Shown here: piece after piece, positions 44,915 to 54,199 of the stretch
Layout: every line of letters starts with the position of its first letter
How positions within the stretch are numbered: the stretch's first letter is position 1
From: Maricaulis sp048270095
GTDB taxonomy: Bacteria > Pseudomonadota > Alphaproteobacteria > Caulobacterales > Maricaulaceae
Reading direction: 5' to 3'
DNA length: 64,000 nt
Assembly: GCF_048270095.1 (NCBI RefSeq)
Contig: NZ_JBLWTL010000004.1
Location: 62,001 to 126,000 of the forward strand
Made by a program: the position numbers and the translations under genes
The notes under the pieces: model-generated
Seen by the model: only the letters and a program-made list of their open reading frames with translations
Told to the model about the DNA's origin: nothing
Database searches by the model: none

Positions 44915-46480
44915 CTATCGCGACAGCCGCAGATTGGCGAGATCGCCGGCTATCATCTCGAAGGCATCGCGCAGCGCCGAGGATGAGGGCGAGTCGAAAT
45001 ACAGGCTGGCATTGGAGGCGCAGGCCTGCATCATGTTGCGGGTCGTGCTTGAACTGACCTGGAAGGTGATGGTGTAGACGCGGATCCCCTGCGCCTTGGC
45101 GTAGGCGCAGGCGGCGGCGGTACGGGCGTTGAGCGCCGTGCCGAGCAGATTGCCATTCGAGGTGCGCACGCCGAGCCGGTTGTCGCTGATATAGCCATAG
45201 GCCTCATAGCGGGACATGAAGTCATTGCTCTGGCCTGACAGCACATTCTCGCCGTCTGTCAGGATCACCATCGCCTTGAGCACGGTGCGGTCATCATAGC
45301 CAACGCCTTCCGCGAACGGCATTTGCGGTGACAGGACACGCACGCCCCAGCCAATACCGTTGGCGATATTGGTATTGCCGCTCGCGGCCATCGCCGAAAT
45401 GGCGGAATCGACCCGTGAGCGTGACGTGGTGAGCGGTGTGATCGGCGTCACCGTGCAGGCGGCGTTCGGGCCGTTCGAGCTCGGCCGGCCATCATCATAT
45501 TTCAGCAGATTGCGCAATCGGTTGACAACGCTGCCGACGACCCCGCTCGCCAGGCCGTCACTGAGATAATTGTTGGAATAGCCTGACAGATCCGGCTCGT
45601 CGGGCGCGAAATAGGGGATAAAAAGGGTTTCAGGCCGGCCGGGATTGGGCGTGGTGTCGTCGATATCCATCGGCAGGGGGCGTGCCTCGACACAGCCACC
45701 CCAGGGCGTGCTGCGCAAATCATCGAACAAATCCCAATGATTGGGGTGGAGAATCGTGGTCGTACACCGGCGACGGTTGCCATTGCCTGTGCAGACCACG
45801 TTTGTCTGATCACCGCCGGCCCACTGGGCGTGGACTGGTGAGGCCGCGTCCGGGTCCAGCCACCAGTCGCGCGCGAAGCCCGTGCCGACATTGACCGTCG
45901 CGGCGAAGGGGATGACGCCGATCTTGACGTCGCCGGTATCGCCGACGCCTTCGAACAGGATTTCCGAGAGCAGATGCGCCGCGCCCCGCAGGGCTGTGAT
46001 CTTCGAGCCGCTCATCGAGCCGGTATTGTCGAGTACCATGGCCAGTTCGATGCGCTGGCGGGCGCGCTGGGCGACGCTTTCCCAGTGCACAGTGATGGTC
46101 GGTATTCCGGCCAGGGCGAGCATGGTCGTGCGGACTTCTGCAGCTCCGCGCACCGTGACGCTGTCAGTGTCCGGATCAAGTGTCACCGTGACGCCGGTGA
46201 TATTGCCCATTTCGCGTTCGGGATAATTGGCATTGATGAAGCCATTGGCGATGGCCAGGGCGTCGGCATCGGAAACCGAGACGTTGACGCCCACCGCGAG
46301 CGCCGCCGCGTCGAGCGCCTGGGCGAGGCGGCTGCGGGCATTCATAGCTGTGCTGAGGTCAACAGAGCCCCCGGCCAGCAGGGTGACGGGCATCAGCGCC
46401 AGCGCGAAAATAACCGCAATATTGCCGCGGCGATCCTTCGCAAAACGGGACAGAAGTCTGGGAAAGCGGGTCAGGCACAT
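44915..46480 (-). CDS. TadE/TadG-like protein with VWA domain, paralogue 2
   Basis: A 521-residue near-copy of paralogue 1. The membrane-helix region (VIFALALMPVTLLAGGSVDL) is identical and the MIDAS lies at the same place (Asp151 in LDNTGSMSGSK). The loops differ more, for example CTGNGNRRRC in place of CTGRGRRRQC. The intergenic spacers after both neighbours are 84 bp, and the spacers themselves are alike, which points to tandem duplication of a unit of about 1.65 kb. Confidence 0.9.
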   Translation of the reverse strand: MCLTRFPRLLSRFAKDRRGNIAVIFALALMPVTLLAGGSVDLSTAMNARSRLAQALDAAALAVGVNVSVSDADALAIANGFINANYPEREMGNITGVTVTLDPDTDSVTVRGAAEVRTTMLALAGIPTITVHWESVAQRARQRIELAMVLDNTGSMSGSKITALRGAAHLLSEILFEGVGDTGDVKIGVIPFAATVNVGTGFARDWWLDPDAASPVHAQWAGGDQTNVVCTGNGNRRRCTTTILHPNHWDLFDDLRSTPWGGCVEARPLPMDIDDTTPNPGRPETLFIPYFAPDEPDLSGYSNNYLSDGLASGVVGSVVNRLRNLLKYDDGRPSSNGPNAACTVTPITPLTTSRSRVDSAISAMAASGNTNIANGIGWGVRVLSPQMPFAEGVGYDDRTVLKAMVILTDGENVLSGQSNDFMSRYEAYGYISDNRLGVRTSNGNLLGTALNARTAAACAYAKAQGIRVYTITFQVSSSTTRNMMQACASNASLYFDSPSSSALRDAFEMIAGDLANLRLSR

Positions 46481-46564
46481 GCAATGGCACCTTCATCTAT
46501 TCGCCAAGTGTCTACCGCTCCCGAGTTAAAACTGAGTTAGAATTCCAGGTTTATTTTGAGTGCG

Positions 46565-48055
46565 TTATCGCGAAAGCCGCAAATTGCTCAGATCGCCCGC
46601 GATCATCTCGAAGGCGTCGCGCAGGGCGTCCGATGATGGCGAGTCAAAATACAGGCCTGGATGGGTTGCACAGGCCTGCATCATATTGCGCGTCGAGCGC
46701 GACGAGACCTGAAAGGTGATGGTGTAGACGCGGATGCCCAGCTCCCGGGCATAGTCGCAGACCGCCTCGGTTCGGGCATTGAGGGCATTGCGGATCGTGG
46801 TGTCATTCGAGGAGACGATCCCAAGGCGGCCATCACGCATATAGCCATAGCCGGAATAGTCCGAATAATTGCTGTTGCCGCGACCATTGAGGTAGTTCTC
46901 GCCATCGGTCAGCACCACCATCGCCTTGATCGTATCGTCCTCGCCCCAGGCCACGCCTTGTGTGAAGGGTTCGCCCGGTGACAGGACGCGCACACCCCAG
47001 CTGACGCCGATGGGAATATTCGTCGTGCCGCTGGCGACCATGGCGGCAATGCCGGAATTGATCGTGTTCTGATTGCCGGTCAGCGGCGTGATGGGTCGTG
47101 CTGTACAGCCCCAGCCGGGCCCGTCACCCGAGGACACCGAAGCGCCGGCATATTTCGGTGAGTTGCGCATGCGGGCCGTGTGGTCATAGCCCGACATCTG
47201 ATCGCTCATATAGCTGTTGGGCCATGATCCATAGCTCGACTCATCGGGCGCGAAATAGGGCAGGAAAAGCGTCTCCGGCGATGCGGCAGACGGCGGCGTA
47301 TCCTCGATATCATGCGGAATGGCCCGCGCCTCGACACAGCCGGTCCAGTCGCGATTGGTGATCGTGTCGAACACATCCCAGCGATTGGCGGCGGGGATGA
47401 AGTTTTCCGCGTGCAGTGGCGACAGGCCATTGGGGTCAAGCCACCAGGCGCGCTCATATCCGGTGCCGACATTCACCGTCGAGGCAAAGGGCACGAGGCC
47501 GATCTTGAGCCGGTCCGGATCGGCGCCCTCGAACAGGATATCGGTCAGCAAGTGCGCCGCCTCGCGCAGATTGGCGATCTTGGAGCCCCCCATCGAACCG
47601 GTATTATCCAGCACCATGGCCAGTTCCAGCCGGCGGCGGGCGCGCTGGACCTCGCTCTCCCAGTGCACGGTGATGGCATCAATCCCGATGAGCGACAGCA
47701 CGAACGTCGCAATGCGCGCCTCGGCGCCAACCGTGACGATGTCGTTCTCGGTATCCAGCGCCACGGTCAGCCCGCCAATCTCACCGATCTCGGTGGGCGG
47801 ATAATTGGCGGTCACGAAGCCGAGCGCGAATTCAGCGGCCTCATCCTCGGTGAGCGATGTCTGCACCCCGACCGCGAGCGCCGCGGCGTCGAGCGCCTGG
47901 GCCAGCCGCGTGCGGGCATTGAGCGCCTGGTTGAGATCGACAGCGCCGCCGGTCAGCACCATGAGCGGCATCAACAGAACCGAGAACATCAGCGCGACAT
48001 TGCCGCGCCGGTCGGCCGCCCAGGTCCGTACAAATGAGATCAGGCTCGAAGGCAT
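46565..48055 (-). CDS. TadE/TadG-like protein with VWA domain, paralogue 3
   Basis: A 496-residue, more diverged paralogue. The helix region reads VALMFSVLLMPLMVLTGGAV, the MIDAS is Asp150 in LDNTGSMGGSK, and a late TDGENYLNGRG loop is present. The ATG at 48055 starts MPSSLISFVRTWAADRRGNV, matching the paralogues; an in-frame ATG at 48148 would add 31 residues. It is the first gene of the set on the minus strand and divergent from argE. Confidence 0.88.
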   Translation of the reverse strand: MPSSLISFVRTWAADRRGNVALMFSVLLMPLMVLTGGAVDLNQALNARTRLAQALDAAALAVGVQTSLTEDEAAEFALGFVTANYPPTEIGEIGGLTVALDTENDIVTVGAEARIATFVLSLIGIDAITVHWESEVQRARRRLELAMVLDNTGSMGGSKIANLREAAHLLTDILFEGADPDRLKIGLVPFASTVNVGTGYERAWWLDPNGLSPLHAENFIPAANRWDVFDTITNRDWTGCVEARAIPHDIEDTPPSAASPETLFLPYFAPDESSYGSWPNSYMSDQMSGYDHTARMRNSPKYAGASVSSGDGPGWGCTARPITPLTGNQNTINSGIAAMVASGTTNIPIGVSWGVRVLSPGEPFTQGVAWGEDDTIKAMVVLTDGENYLNGRGNSNYSDYSGYGYMRDGRLGIVSSNDTTIRNALNARTEAVCDYARELGIRVYTITFQVSSRSTRNMMQACATHPGLYFDSPSSDALRDAFEMIAGDLSNLRLSR

Positions 48056-48175
48056 CAGGTCCACAATCCACAAAACCCGGCGATACTGCGTGTGCGACGG
48101 GGGAATGGGCACTGAGTTTTGGAATTGAAGTGAAAAACCGGCTAACACCCACGCTACAACTGTTCGAGGTCATCC

Positions 48176-49348
48176 ATGTCCCAGCCATCACCCTTCCTTG
48201 AGACCGCGATTGACGAATTGCGCGATCTGATCGGTTTCGACACCACCTCGCGCAATTCCAACCTTCCCCTGATCGACCATGTCGAGCAGCGCCTGACGGC
48301 GCTGGGTGCCCATTGCGAGCGCATCCCCAATAGCGAGGGGACCAAGGCCAATCTGCACGCGATTATCGGCCCGATGGTCGATGGCGGTGTGGTCTTGTCG
48401 GGCCATACCGATGTCGTGCCGGTCGATGGCCAGCCCTGGACGTCCGATCCCTGGACGCTGACCGACAAGGGTGATGGCAAGCTCTATGGTCGCGGCACCT
48501 GCGACATGAAGGGCTTCTCCGCCTGCATTCTGGCCCTGGCACCGGTGTTTGCCAGCGCCAAGCTCAAACGCCCCGTCCATATCGCGCTCTCCTTTGACGA
48601 GGAGATTGGCTGCATCGGCGCGCCGGCGATGATCGAGAAGATCATGGCCGGGCCGATCAACCCATCCACTGTCATCGTCGGCGAGCCGACCGATATGAAA
48701 GTCGTCACCGCCCATAAGGGCCTGTTCTCGATGACGGTGAAACTGCGAGGCCGCGAGGCGCACTCCTCGCTCGTGCGCGACGGTGCCTGCGCCGTCACCC
48801 ACGCTGTGCCGCTGATGCAATATCTGGTCGATTGCGCCGCCGAAATGGAAGCCGCCGCCCCCGATGACAGTCCCTACACCCCGCCTTTCGGCACGCTGAC
48901 GATTGGCGAGATGAAGGGCGGCACGGCGCTCAATATCCTGGCGCTCGACGCCCAGTTCTCCAGCCTGATCCGTCCGGCCCCCTGGGATGATCCGCACGCG
49001 ATCGAGGCCGGCCTGCGGACACGCGCCGCCGCCGTGGAAGCGAAGATGCGCCAATCGGTCCCCGAAGCCAGCGTCACCGTGACGATACGCTCCAATGTCC
49101 CCGCCTTCGCCCGCGAGAAGGATGGCGCCGCCGAACGCCTGGCGCGCCAGCTCACCGGCGACAACTCCACCCGCGTGGTCAGCTATGGCACCGAGGCGGG
49201 ACAATTCCAGGCGGCAGGCCTCTCGGTCGTGGTCTGCGGCCCCGGCTCGATCACCCAGGCGCACCAGCCCGATGAATTCGTCGCGATTGATCAGCTCGAT
49301 CAGTGTTGCGGCTTCATGGAGCGGCTGGTGCGGGTGCTGGAGGGGTAG
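48176..49348 (+). CDS. argE: acetylornithine deacetylase (M20 family)
   Basis: A 390-residue M20 metallohydrolase. The active-site motifs are GHTDVVPVDGQPWTSDPW, LYGRGTCDMKGFSA and SFDEEIGCIGAP. The dimerisation domain follows, then GPGSITQAHQPDEFVAIDQL with the final metal ligand His. The length and the DVVPVDGQPW and GRGTCDMKGF motifs fit ArgE, which removes acetyl from N-acetylornithine in arginine synthesis, better than DapE. The ATG lies about 120 bp from the divergent TadG-3 start. Confidence 0.9.
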   Translation: MSQPSPFLETAIDELRDLIGFDTTSRNSNLPLIDHVEQRLTALGAHCERIPNSEGTKANLHAIIGPMVDGGVVLSGHTDVVPVDGQPWTSDPWTLTDKGDGKLYGRGTCDMKGFSACILALAPVFASAKLKRPVHIALSFDEEIGCIGAPAMIEKIMAGPINPSTVIVGEPTDMKVVTAHKGLFSMTVKLRGREAHSSLVRDGACAVTHAVPLMQYLVDCAAEMEAAAPDDSPYTPPFGTLTIGEMKGGTALNILALDAQFSSLIRPAPWDDPHAIEAGLRTRAAAVEAKMRQSVPEASVTVTIRSNVPAFAREKDGAAERLARQLTGDNSTRVVSYGTEAGQFQAAGLSVVVCGPGSITQAHQPDEFVAIDQLDQCCGFMERLVRVLEG

Positions 49349-49597
49349 ATGCTCCATCGCGCAGTTGAGAATGTCGTTGTCGGAGCGTGCCTCCTTCTGC
49401 TCTCTGTCTTCCCGATTTCCATCTATCTGGGCGTGGCGGCATTCCTGGGTCGTTACTTCGCCCCCAACGTCGACCCGGCCTGGCTTTACGGGTTTGCAGT
49501 GTTCACTGCCCTTGTTGGCTTCGGGGTCGTGATAACTGGCTTCTGGATCGAGCCGGAAGTTCGACGCGTGGTCCGCAACTGGCTGCGAATGCGCTAA
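49349..49597 (+). CDS. small two-helix membrane protein of unknown function
   Basis: An 82-residue protein whose ATG directly follows the argE TAG. Two hydrophobic segments (VVVGACLLLLSVFPISIYLG and LYGFAVFTALVGFGVVITGF) are followed by a basic tail (RRVVRNWLRMR). No motif is recognised. The adjacency to argE suggests it is co-transcribed. Confidence 0.55.
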   Translation: MLHRAVENVVVGACLLLLSVFPISIYLGVAAFLGRYFAPNVDPAWLYGFAVFTALVGFGVVITGFWIEPEVRRVVRNWLRMR

Positions 49598-49600
49598 CCC

Positions 49601-49710
49601 TCGTCATCCTGACGAAAGTGAGGGGCCAGTTCGTAGGCCTGGCCGGAGACAGGCCTGGAACAGCCTCGCTCGATGAACTGGGTCCCGATCGTCATCGGGA
49701 TGACGGTGAA
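49601..49710 (+). repeat. REP-like palindromic repeat, copy A
   Basis: About 110 bp, starting TCGTCATCCTGACGAAAGTG and ending ATCGGGATGACGGTGAA. The ends are inverted (TCATCC and GGATGA), with an internal CCAGTTC/GAACTGG pairing. It matches copy B at 50181-50289 in the same orientation. Confidence 0.85.
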
Positions 49711-49796
49711 TTGGGGTGAGGTTGGAAGGAGCCGTTCGACGTGTGGTTCCACCATCAAGGTCGGAGCCTCAGATACTCGACCGCGGGCGAGCCCCA

Positions 49797-50105
49797 TCAA
49801 CCAATCGGCGCCCACATCTGGATGGTGTCGAAAAAGTCTTCCCAATCGGGATTGGTCGCCTCGATCAGATTGATCTTCCAGGCACGATGCCAGTTTTTCA
49901 AACGCTTCTCGCGCTCAATGGCGTATCCAAAATCCTGATGGAACTCATACCAGACCAAACGGTGGACCCTGTATTTTCGCGTGAAAGCCGAGCCCTTGCC
50001 TTGTCTGTGGAGCATCACTCGCATGGCAATATCGCCCGTGGCACCGATATACAAAGTGCCGTTTCTCTGGCTTGCAAGCATGTAAACGCAGGGGTGGCGG
50101 GCCAT
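49797..50105 (-). CDS. GIY-YIG nuclease-domain protein
   Basis: A 102-residue single-domain GIY-YIG protein. The motif pair is VYMLASQRNGTLYIGATGD (GIY replaced by VYM, then YIG). HRQGKGSAFTRKYRVHRLVW carries the catalytic Arg region, and the catalytic Glu is in AIEREKRLKNW. The remainder is the usual short C-terminal helix region (INLIEATNPDWEDFF). Such solitary genes occur in many copies in some alphaproteobacteria. Here the gene lies on the opposite strand, between two direct copies of a palindromic repeat. Confidence 0.92.
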   Translation of the reverse strand: MARHPCVYMLASQRNGTLYIGATGDIAMRVMLHRQGKGSAFTRKYRVHRLVWYEFHQDFGYAIEREKRLKNWHRAWKINLIEATNPDWEDFFDTIQMWAPIG

Positions 50106-50180
50106 GGGCGGACGTTACCGCCGCCCGCTTCCTGCCGCTGTGATCCGCGTCATGGAAATTCAAAACCAACGCCAACAATT

Positions 50181-50289
50181 TCGTCATCCTGACGAAGGTC
50201 AGGACCCAGTTCGTAAAGTGGACCGGAGACAAGCCGGTACCCTCTTACTCGATGAGCCGGGTCCCGATCATTGTAGGGATGACGGTGAG
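50181..50289 (+). repeat. REP-like palindromic repeat, copy B
   Basis: About 109 bp, starting TCGTCATCCTGACGAAGG. A perfect hairpin TCCTGAC-GAAG-GTCAGGA lies at its 5' end, and ACCCAGTTCG pairs partly with a later CCGGGTC. It ends AGGGATGACGGTGA. It is the same repeat and orientation as copy A. Confidence 0.85.
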
Positions 50290-50297
50290 CGTAGGCC

Positions 50298-50324
50298 AAA
50301 AAAAGGGCGCCCCGGGAGGCGCCC
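50298..50324 (-). terminator. Rho-independent terminator of sqdB
   Basis: The stem GGGCGCC (50305-50311) pairs with GGCGCCC (50318-50324). On the minus strand it is followed by seven T (50298-50304 as A). It lies 27 bp after the sqdB stop. Confidence 0.82.
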
Positions 50325-50351
50325 TCTTCAATTCACAATGCGTAGCAATCG

Positions 50352-51557
50352 TTACCCCACCACTTTCAGCGGATCGGGCTGTGCCGCCTGTTCGCGGGTC
50401 TTGCCCCAATAGGAGATGCAGGGGATTTTGCGCTTGTCGCAGCGGCCGGCATATTTGCGGGCGATGTCGGTGACTTCTTCCATCAGGCCAGCGGCCAGGG
50501 TGATCGGCTTGAGGCCCATCTGCAGGAAGGTGTCGTTCTCGACATGCAGGTCATTCTCGTCCGCTTCATTGCGCGGATTGGGGACCAGCTGCACTTCGGC
50601 GTGGGCCAGATCGGCGATCATGCCGGCCAGATCACGGACCCGGTGAGTTTCGGTCATCTGGTTGAAGATGCGCACCTTGTCGCCATCCTTGGGCGGGTTC
50701 TCGACCGCGATCTGGACGCAATGCACGGTGTCCTGGATATGGATGAAGGCGCGCGTCTGGCCGCCCGTGCCGTGCACGGTCAGCGGATAGCCAACGGCGG
50801 CCTGCATCAGGAAGCGGTTGAGCACAGTGCCGTAATCGCCGTCATAATCGAACCGGTTGATCAGGCGCTCATCGCGCTTGGTCTCGGCTGTCTGGGTGCC
50901 CCAGACAATGCCCTGGTGGAGATCGGTGATCTTCACCTTGTCGTTCTTGTTGTAGAAATGGAAGAAGAGCTGATCCTGGGTCTTGGTCATGTGGTAGATC
51001 GAGCCCGGATTGGCCGGATAGAGGATCTCCTGATCCTTCAGGCCTTCATCGGTCTGGACCTTCACCTTGAGATAGCCCTCGGGGATTTTCATGCCCGCCG
51101 TGCCGTAACCATAAACGCCCATCGTGCCGAGGTGGACGAGGTGGATGTCGCGGCCGCTTTCAACGATCGCGGCGAGCACGTCATTGGTGGCGTTGAGATT
51201 ATTGTCGACGGTGTAGCGCTTGTGGCGGGCTGATTTCATCGAATAGGGCGCCGCGCGTTGTTCGGCGAAATGCACGATGGTGTCAGGCTTTTCCTCATCG
51301 ATCAGATCGATGAATTCCTGGAAATCCTTGCCGATATTCATGTTCACGAAGCGGATATCGCGGCCGGAGACTTCTTTCCAGGCGGCGAGGCGTTCGCTCA
51401 TCGGCCGGATCGGCGTCAGCGATTCCACTTCCAGTTCAACATCGATCATCCGACGCGAGAGATTGTCGACGATGACAATGTCATGGCCGAGATTGGAGAG
51501 GTGAAGCGCTGTCGGCCATCCGCAGAAGCCGTCCCCACCAAGAACGATAACTTTCAT
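50352..51557 (-). CDS. sqdB: UDP-sulfoquinovose synthase
   Basis: A 401-residue Rossmann enzyme of the SDR epimerase type. The opening GGDGFCGWPTALHLSNLG carries the NAD motif, and GTMGVYGYG and YHMTKTQDQLFFHFYNKNDK carry the catalytic Thr and Tyr-x3-Lys. The motif set and length match SqdB, which turns UDP-glucose and sulfite into UDP-sulfoquinovose for sulfolipid (SQDG). The glycosyltransferase that would use it (SqdX/SqdD) is not in the window, so sqdB is solitary here. The start ATG at 51557 is followed directly by MKVIVLGGDG. Confidence 0.92.
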   Translation of the reverse strand: MKVIVLGGDGFCGWPTALHLSNLGHDIVIVDNLSRRMIDVELEVESLTPIRPMSERLAAWKEVSGRDIRFVNMNIGKDFQEFIDLIDEEKPDTIVHFAEQRAAPYSMKSARHKRYTVDNNLNATNDVLAAIVESGRDIHLVHLGTMGVYGYGTAGMKIPEGYLKVKVQTDEGLKDQEILYPANPGSIYHMTKTQDQLFFHFYNKNDKVKITDLHQGIVWGTQTAETKRDERLINRFDYDGDYGTVLNRFLMQAAVGYPLTVHGTGGQTRAFIHIQDTVHCVQIAVENPPKDGDKVRIFNQMTETHRVRDLAGMIADLAHAEVQLVPNPRNEADENDLHVENDTFLQMGLKPITLAAGLMEEVTDIARKYAGRCDKRKIPCISYWGKTREQAAQPDPLKVVG

Positions 51558-51835
51558 AATACCGGCACCCGCCCAAAAGGTTTATATAACTGTCTACTCT
51601 GTTTCTCGCAGGCGTACAGTTTCATTTCAAGTCCCCGGTCTGCGGTCGGGCCGGTCAAGCACTGTGCTGGCACACATCCAGCCCGGTCGGGGAGGGGCGA
51701 TAAATCCGCCAGGTCGCTGTTTTGCCGCATTCCTGCGGTGGACTGCGGCCTGAAAGGCGGGTAAATCCGCGCCAATTCAAGCGCGACCGGCCTCATGCCA
51801 CGCCGTCGCGATTACCGATGTTGAGGAGACGGGTC

Positions 51836-52846
51836 ATGGCGCTTCGGGTTGCAATCAATGGGTTTGGCCGTATCGGACGCCTCGCGCTGCGGGCGATTCT
51901 CGAGGAGAAGCGCTGGGGCGAGATTGAAGTCGTGGCGATCAATGACAGCTCGACGCCTGAAACCAATGCCCACCTGCTGACCTATGACAGCGTCCACGGC
52001 CGTTATCCCGGCCAGATCGAAGTCGGTGAAGACTGGCTCGATGCCGGCTTTGGCCGCATCCAGAAAGTCTCGAACCGTGATCCGTCGCAATTGCCCTGGA
52101 AGGCGATGGGCGTTGATCTGGTGATGGAGTGCACCGGCAAGTTCAACGACAAGGCCAGCGCAATGGCCCATATCGAGAGCGGCGCCAAGCGCGTCTTGTG
52201 CTCGGCCCCGGCCAAGAATGCCGACAAGACCATCGTCTATGGCGTCAATCACGACCAGCTCACAGCCGCCGACATCATCGTCTCGAATGCGTCCTGCACC
52301 ACGAACGGCCTGGCGCCGGTCGCCAAGGTTCTCAATGACGCCGTCGGTATCGAGCGCGGCCATGTCACCACCATCCACGCCTATACCGGTGACCAGCCAA
52401 CCCTGGACCGCAATCACAAGGATCTCCACCGCGCCCGTGCGGCCGCGATGTCGATGATCCCGACCTCGACGGGTGCCGCCAAGGCCGTTGGCCTGGTCAT
52501 CCCCGAACTGGTCGGCAAGCTCGACGGTGCTGCCGTGCGCGTGCCAACCCCGAATGTCTCGCTGATCGACATGGTCTTCGTGCCATCGCGTGCCACCACG
52601 GCGGAGGAACTTTCCGCCGCCATCATCGCCGCCGCCGATGGTCCGATGAAGGGTGTGCTCGGTTATGACAGCATCCCGCTGGTCTCGATCGATTATAATC
52701 ACGACCCCCGCTCCTCCATCGTCGCGATCGACAAGATCAATGTCATCGACGAGCGTCTCGTCCGGGTCATGACCTGGTATGATAATGAGTGGGGCTTCGC
52801 CTGCCGCATGGTCGACACGGCCGTGGCGATGGGCCGTTTCATCTAA
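51836..52846 (+). CDS. gap: glyceraldehyde-3-phosphate dehydrogenase
   Basis: A 336-residue type I GAPDH. NAD binding is in AINGFGRIGRLALRAIL, the catalytic Cys154 is in SNASCTTNG, and the fold closes with VMTWYDNEWGFACRM. It works in glycolysis and gluconeogenesis, oxidising glyceraldehyde 3-phosphate to 1,3-bisphosphoglycerate. The ATG at 51836 has GAGGAG upstream. The following pgk gene is 23 bp away and on the same strand, so they are an operon. Confidence 0.97.
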   Translation: MALRVAINGFGRIGRLALRAILEEKRWGEIEVVAINDSSTPETNAHLLTYDSVHGRYPGQIEVGEDWLDAGFGRIQKVSNRDPSQLPWKAMGVDLVMECTGKFNDKASAMAHIESGAKRVLCSAPAKNADKTIVYGVNHDQLTAADIIVSNASCTTNGLAPVAKVLNDAVGIERGHVTTIHAYTGDQPTLDRNHKDLHRARAAAMSMIPTSTGAAKAVGLVIPELVGKLDGAAVRVPTPNVSLIDMVFVPSRATTAEELSAAIIAAADGPMKGVLGYDSIPLVSIDYNHDPRSSIVAIDKINVIDERLVRVMTWYDNEWGFACRMVDTAVAMGRFI

Positions 52847-52869
52847 TCACGCTTGAGCGAGGACAGGTC

Positions 52870-54081
52870 ATGACGACGATCCGCCGTATCCAGGACGCTG
52901 AATTGGCCGGCCAGCGCGTGCTCGTGCGCGTCGATTTCAACGTGCCGATGAAGGATGGGATCGTCACCGACGATACCCGTCTGCAATCGGCCCTGCCGAC
53001 CATTGATTTCCTGCGCGAAGCCGGCGCGAAAGTAATCCTGCTGGCGCATTTCGGTCGCCCCAAGGGTTGCCGCGTCACCGGTCTGTCGCTGGAGCCTGTG
53101 GCGCAGCCGCTCGCTGACCTGCTCGGCGAGGCCGTTGATTTTGTCGATGACCTGATCGGGGATGATGCTGCTTCCGCCGTCGCCGATATGAGCGATGGCG
53201 ATGTTCTGCTGCTGCAAAACACCCGTTTTGAGGCCGGCGAGGAAGCCAATGACCCTGCTTTTGCAGCGGCGCTGGCCCGGCTCGGCGATCTCTATGTCAA
53301 TGACGCCTTCTCTGCGGCTCACCGCGCGCATGGCTCGACCGAAGGCGTGGCGCATTTGCTGCCGGCCTATGCCGGGCTGGCGATGCAGCGCGAGATCGAC
53401 CATCTCGTCGCGGCGCTGGAAAAGCCCGAGCGGCCCGTGATGGCGCTGGTGGGCGGTGCCAAAGTCTCGTCCAAGATCGATCTGCTCAAGAATCTGGTGA
53501 AGAAGGTCGACATCCTCTTCGTCGGCGGCGGCATGGCCAATACGCTGCTGCACGCCCAGGGCATCAAGGTCGGCGCCAGCCTGTGCGAGGCTGATCTGGC
53601 CGATACGGCGCGGGTGATCCTCGTGGCCGCGGAAGAAGCCGGCTGCAAGCTCATCCTGCCGAGCGATGTTGTGCTGGCGCGTGAGTTCAAGGCGAATCCG
53701 GACACCCGGCTCACCGCCGTTCACAATGTCGGTGCCGACGAGATGATCCTCGATTGCGGTCCCGGTACGGTGGTCGAACTCAACCGGGCGATTGATACCT
53801 GCCGGACCCTGATCTGGAACGGCCCGCTTGGCGCCTTCGAAACCCCGCCCTTCGAGGCCGCGACGATGGCCGTGGCCGAACATGTCGCCCGCGCCGTGCG
53901 CGAACAGGGGCTCGTGGCGGTTGGCGGCGGCGGCGATACGGTCGCAGCGCTCAACCAGGCCGGCGTCGCCGATGATTTCACCTTCATTTCGACGGCAGGC
54001 GGTGCCTTCCTGGAGTGGATGGAAGGCAAGGTCCTGCCCGGTGTCGACGTGTTGATGCAACGCGATAGCGTCAGCGCCTGA
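52870..54081 (+). CDS. pgk: phosphoglycerate kinase
   Basis: A 403-residue PGK of standard size. The N-terminal domain has VLVRVDFNVPMKDG, LLAHFGRPKG and VYVNDAFSAAHRAH-type motifs (YVNDAFSAAHRAH), and the C-terminal domain has GGAKVSSKIDLL, NGPLGAFE and GGGDTVAAL. It transfers phosphate from 1,3-bisphosphoglycerate to ADP. The ATG at 52870 is preceded by GAGGACAGG. It lies between gap and fba. Confidence 0.97.
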   Translation: MTTIRRIQDAELAGQRVLVRVDFNVPMKDGIVTDDTRLQSALPTIDFLREAGAKVILLAHFGRPKGCRVTGLSLEPVAQPLADLLGEAVDFVDDLIGDDAASAVADMSDGDVLLLQNTRFEAGEEANDPAFAAALARLGDLYVNDAFSAAHRAHGSTEGVAHLLPAYAGLAMQREIDHLVAALEKPERPVMALVGGAKVSSKIDLLKNLVKKVDILFVGGGMANTLLHAQGIKVGASLCEADLADTARVILVAAEEAGCKLILPSDVVLAREFKANPDTRLTAVHNVGADEMILDCGPGTVVELNRAIDTCRTLIWNGPLGAFETPPFEAATMAVAEHVARAVREQGLVAVGGGGDTVAALNQAGVADDFTFISTAGGAFLEWMEGKVLPGVDVLMQRDSVSA

Positions 54082-54199
54082 CGCCTGCGCCGGACAAACC
54101 CGAATTCGGGCCGTTTCCTGTCTTGGGATTTGGCCGCGCCCTGTGTAGATAGGGCGCAATACATGATGATGACGAAGATCGAACCTAGCTGGGGATGAC

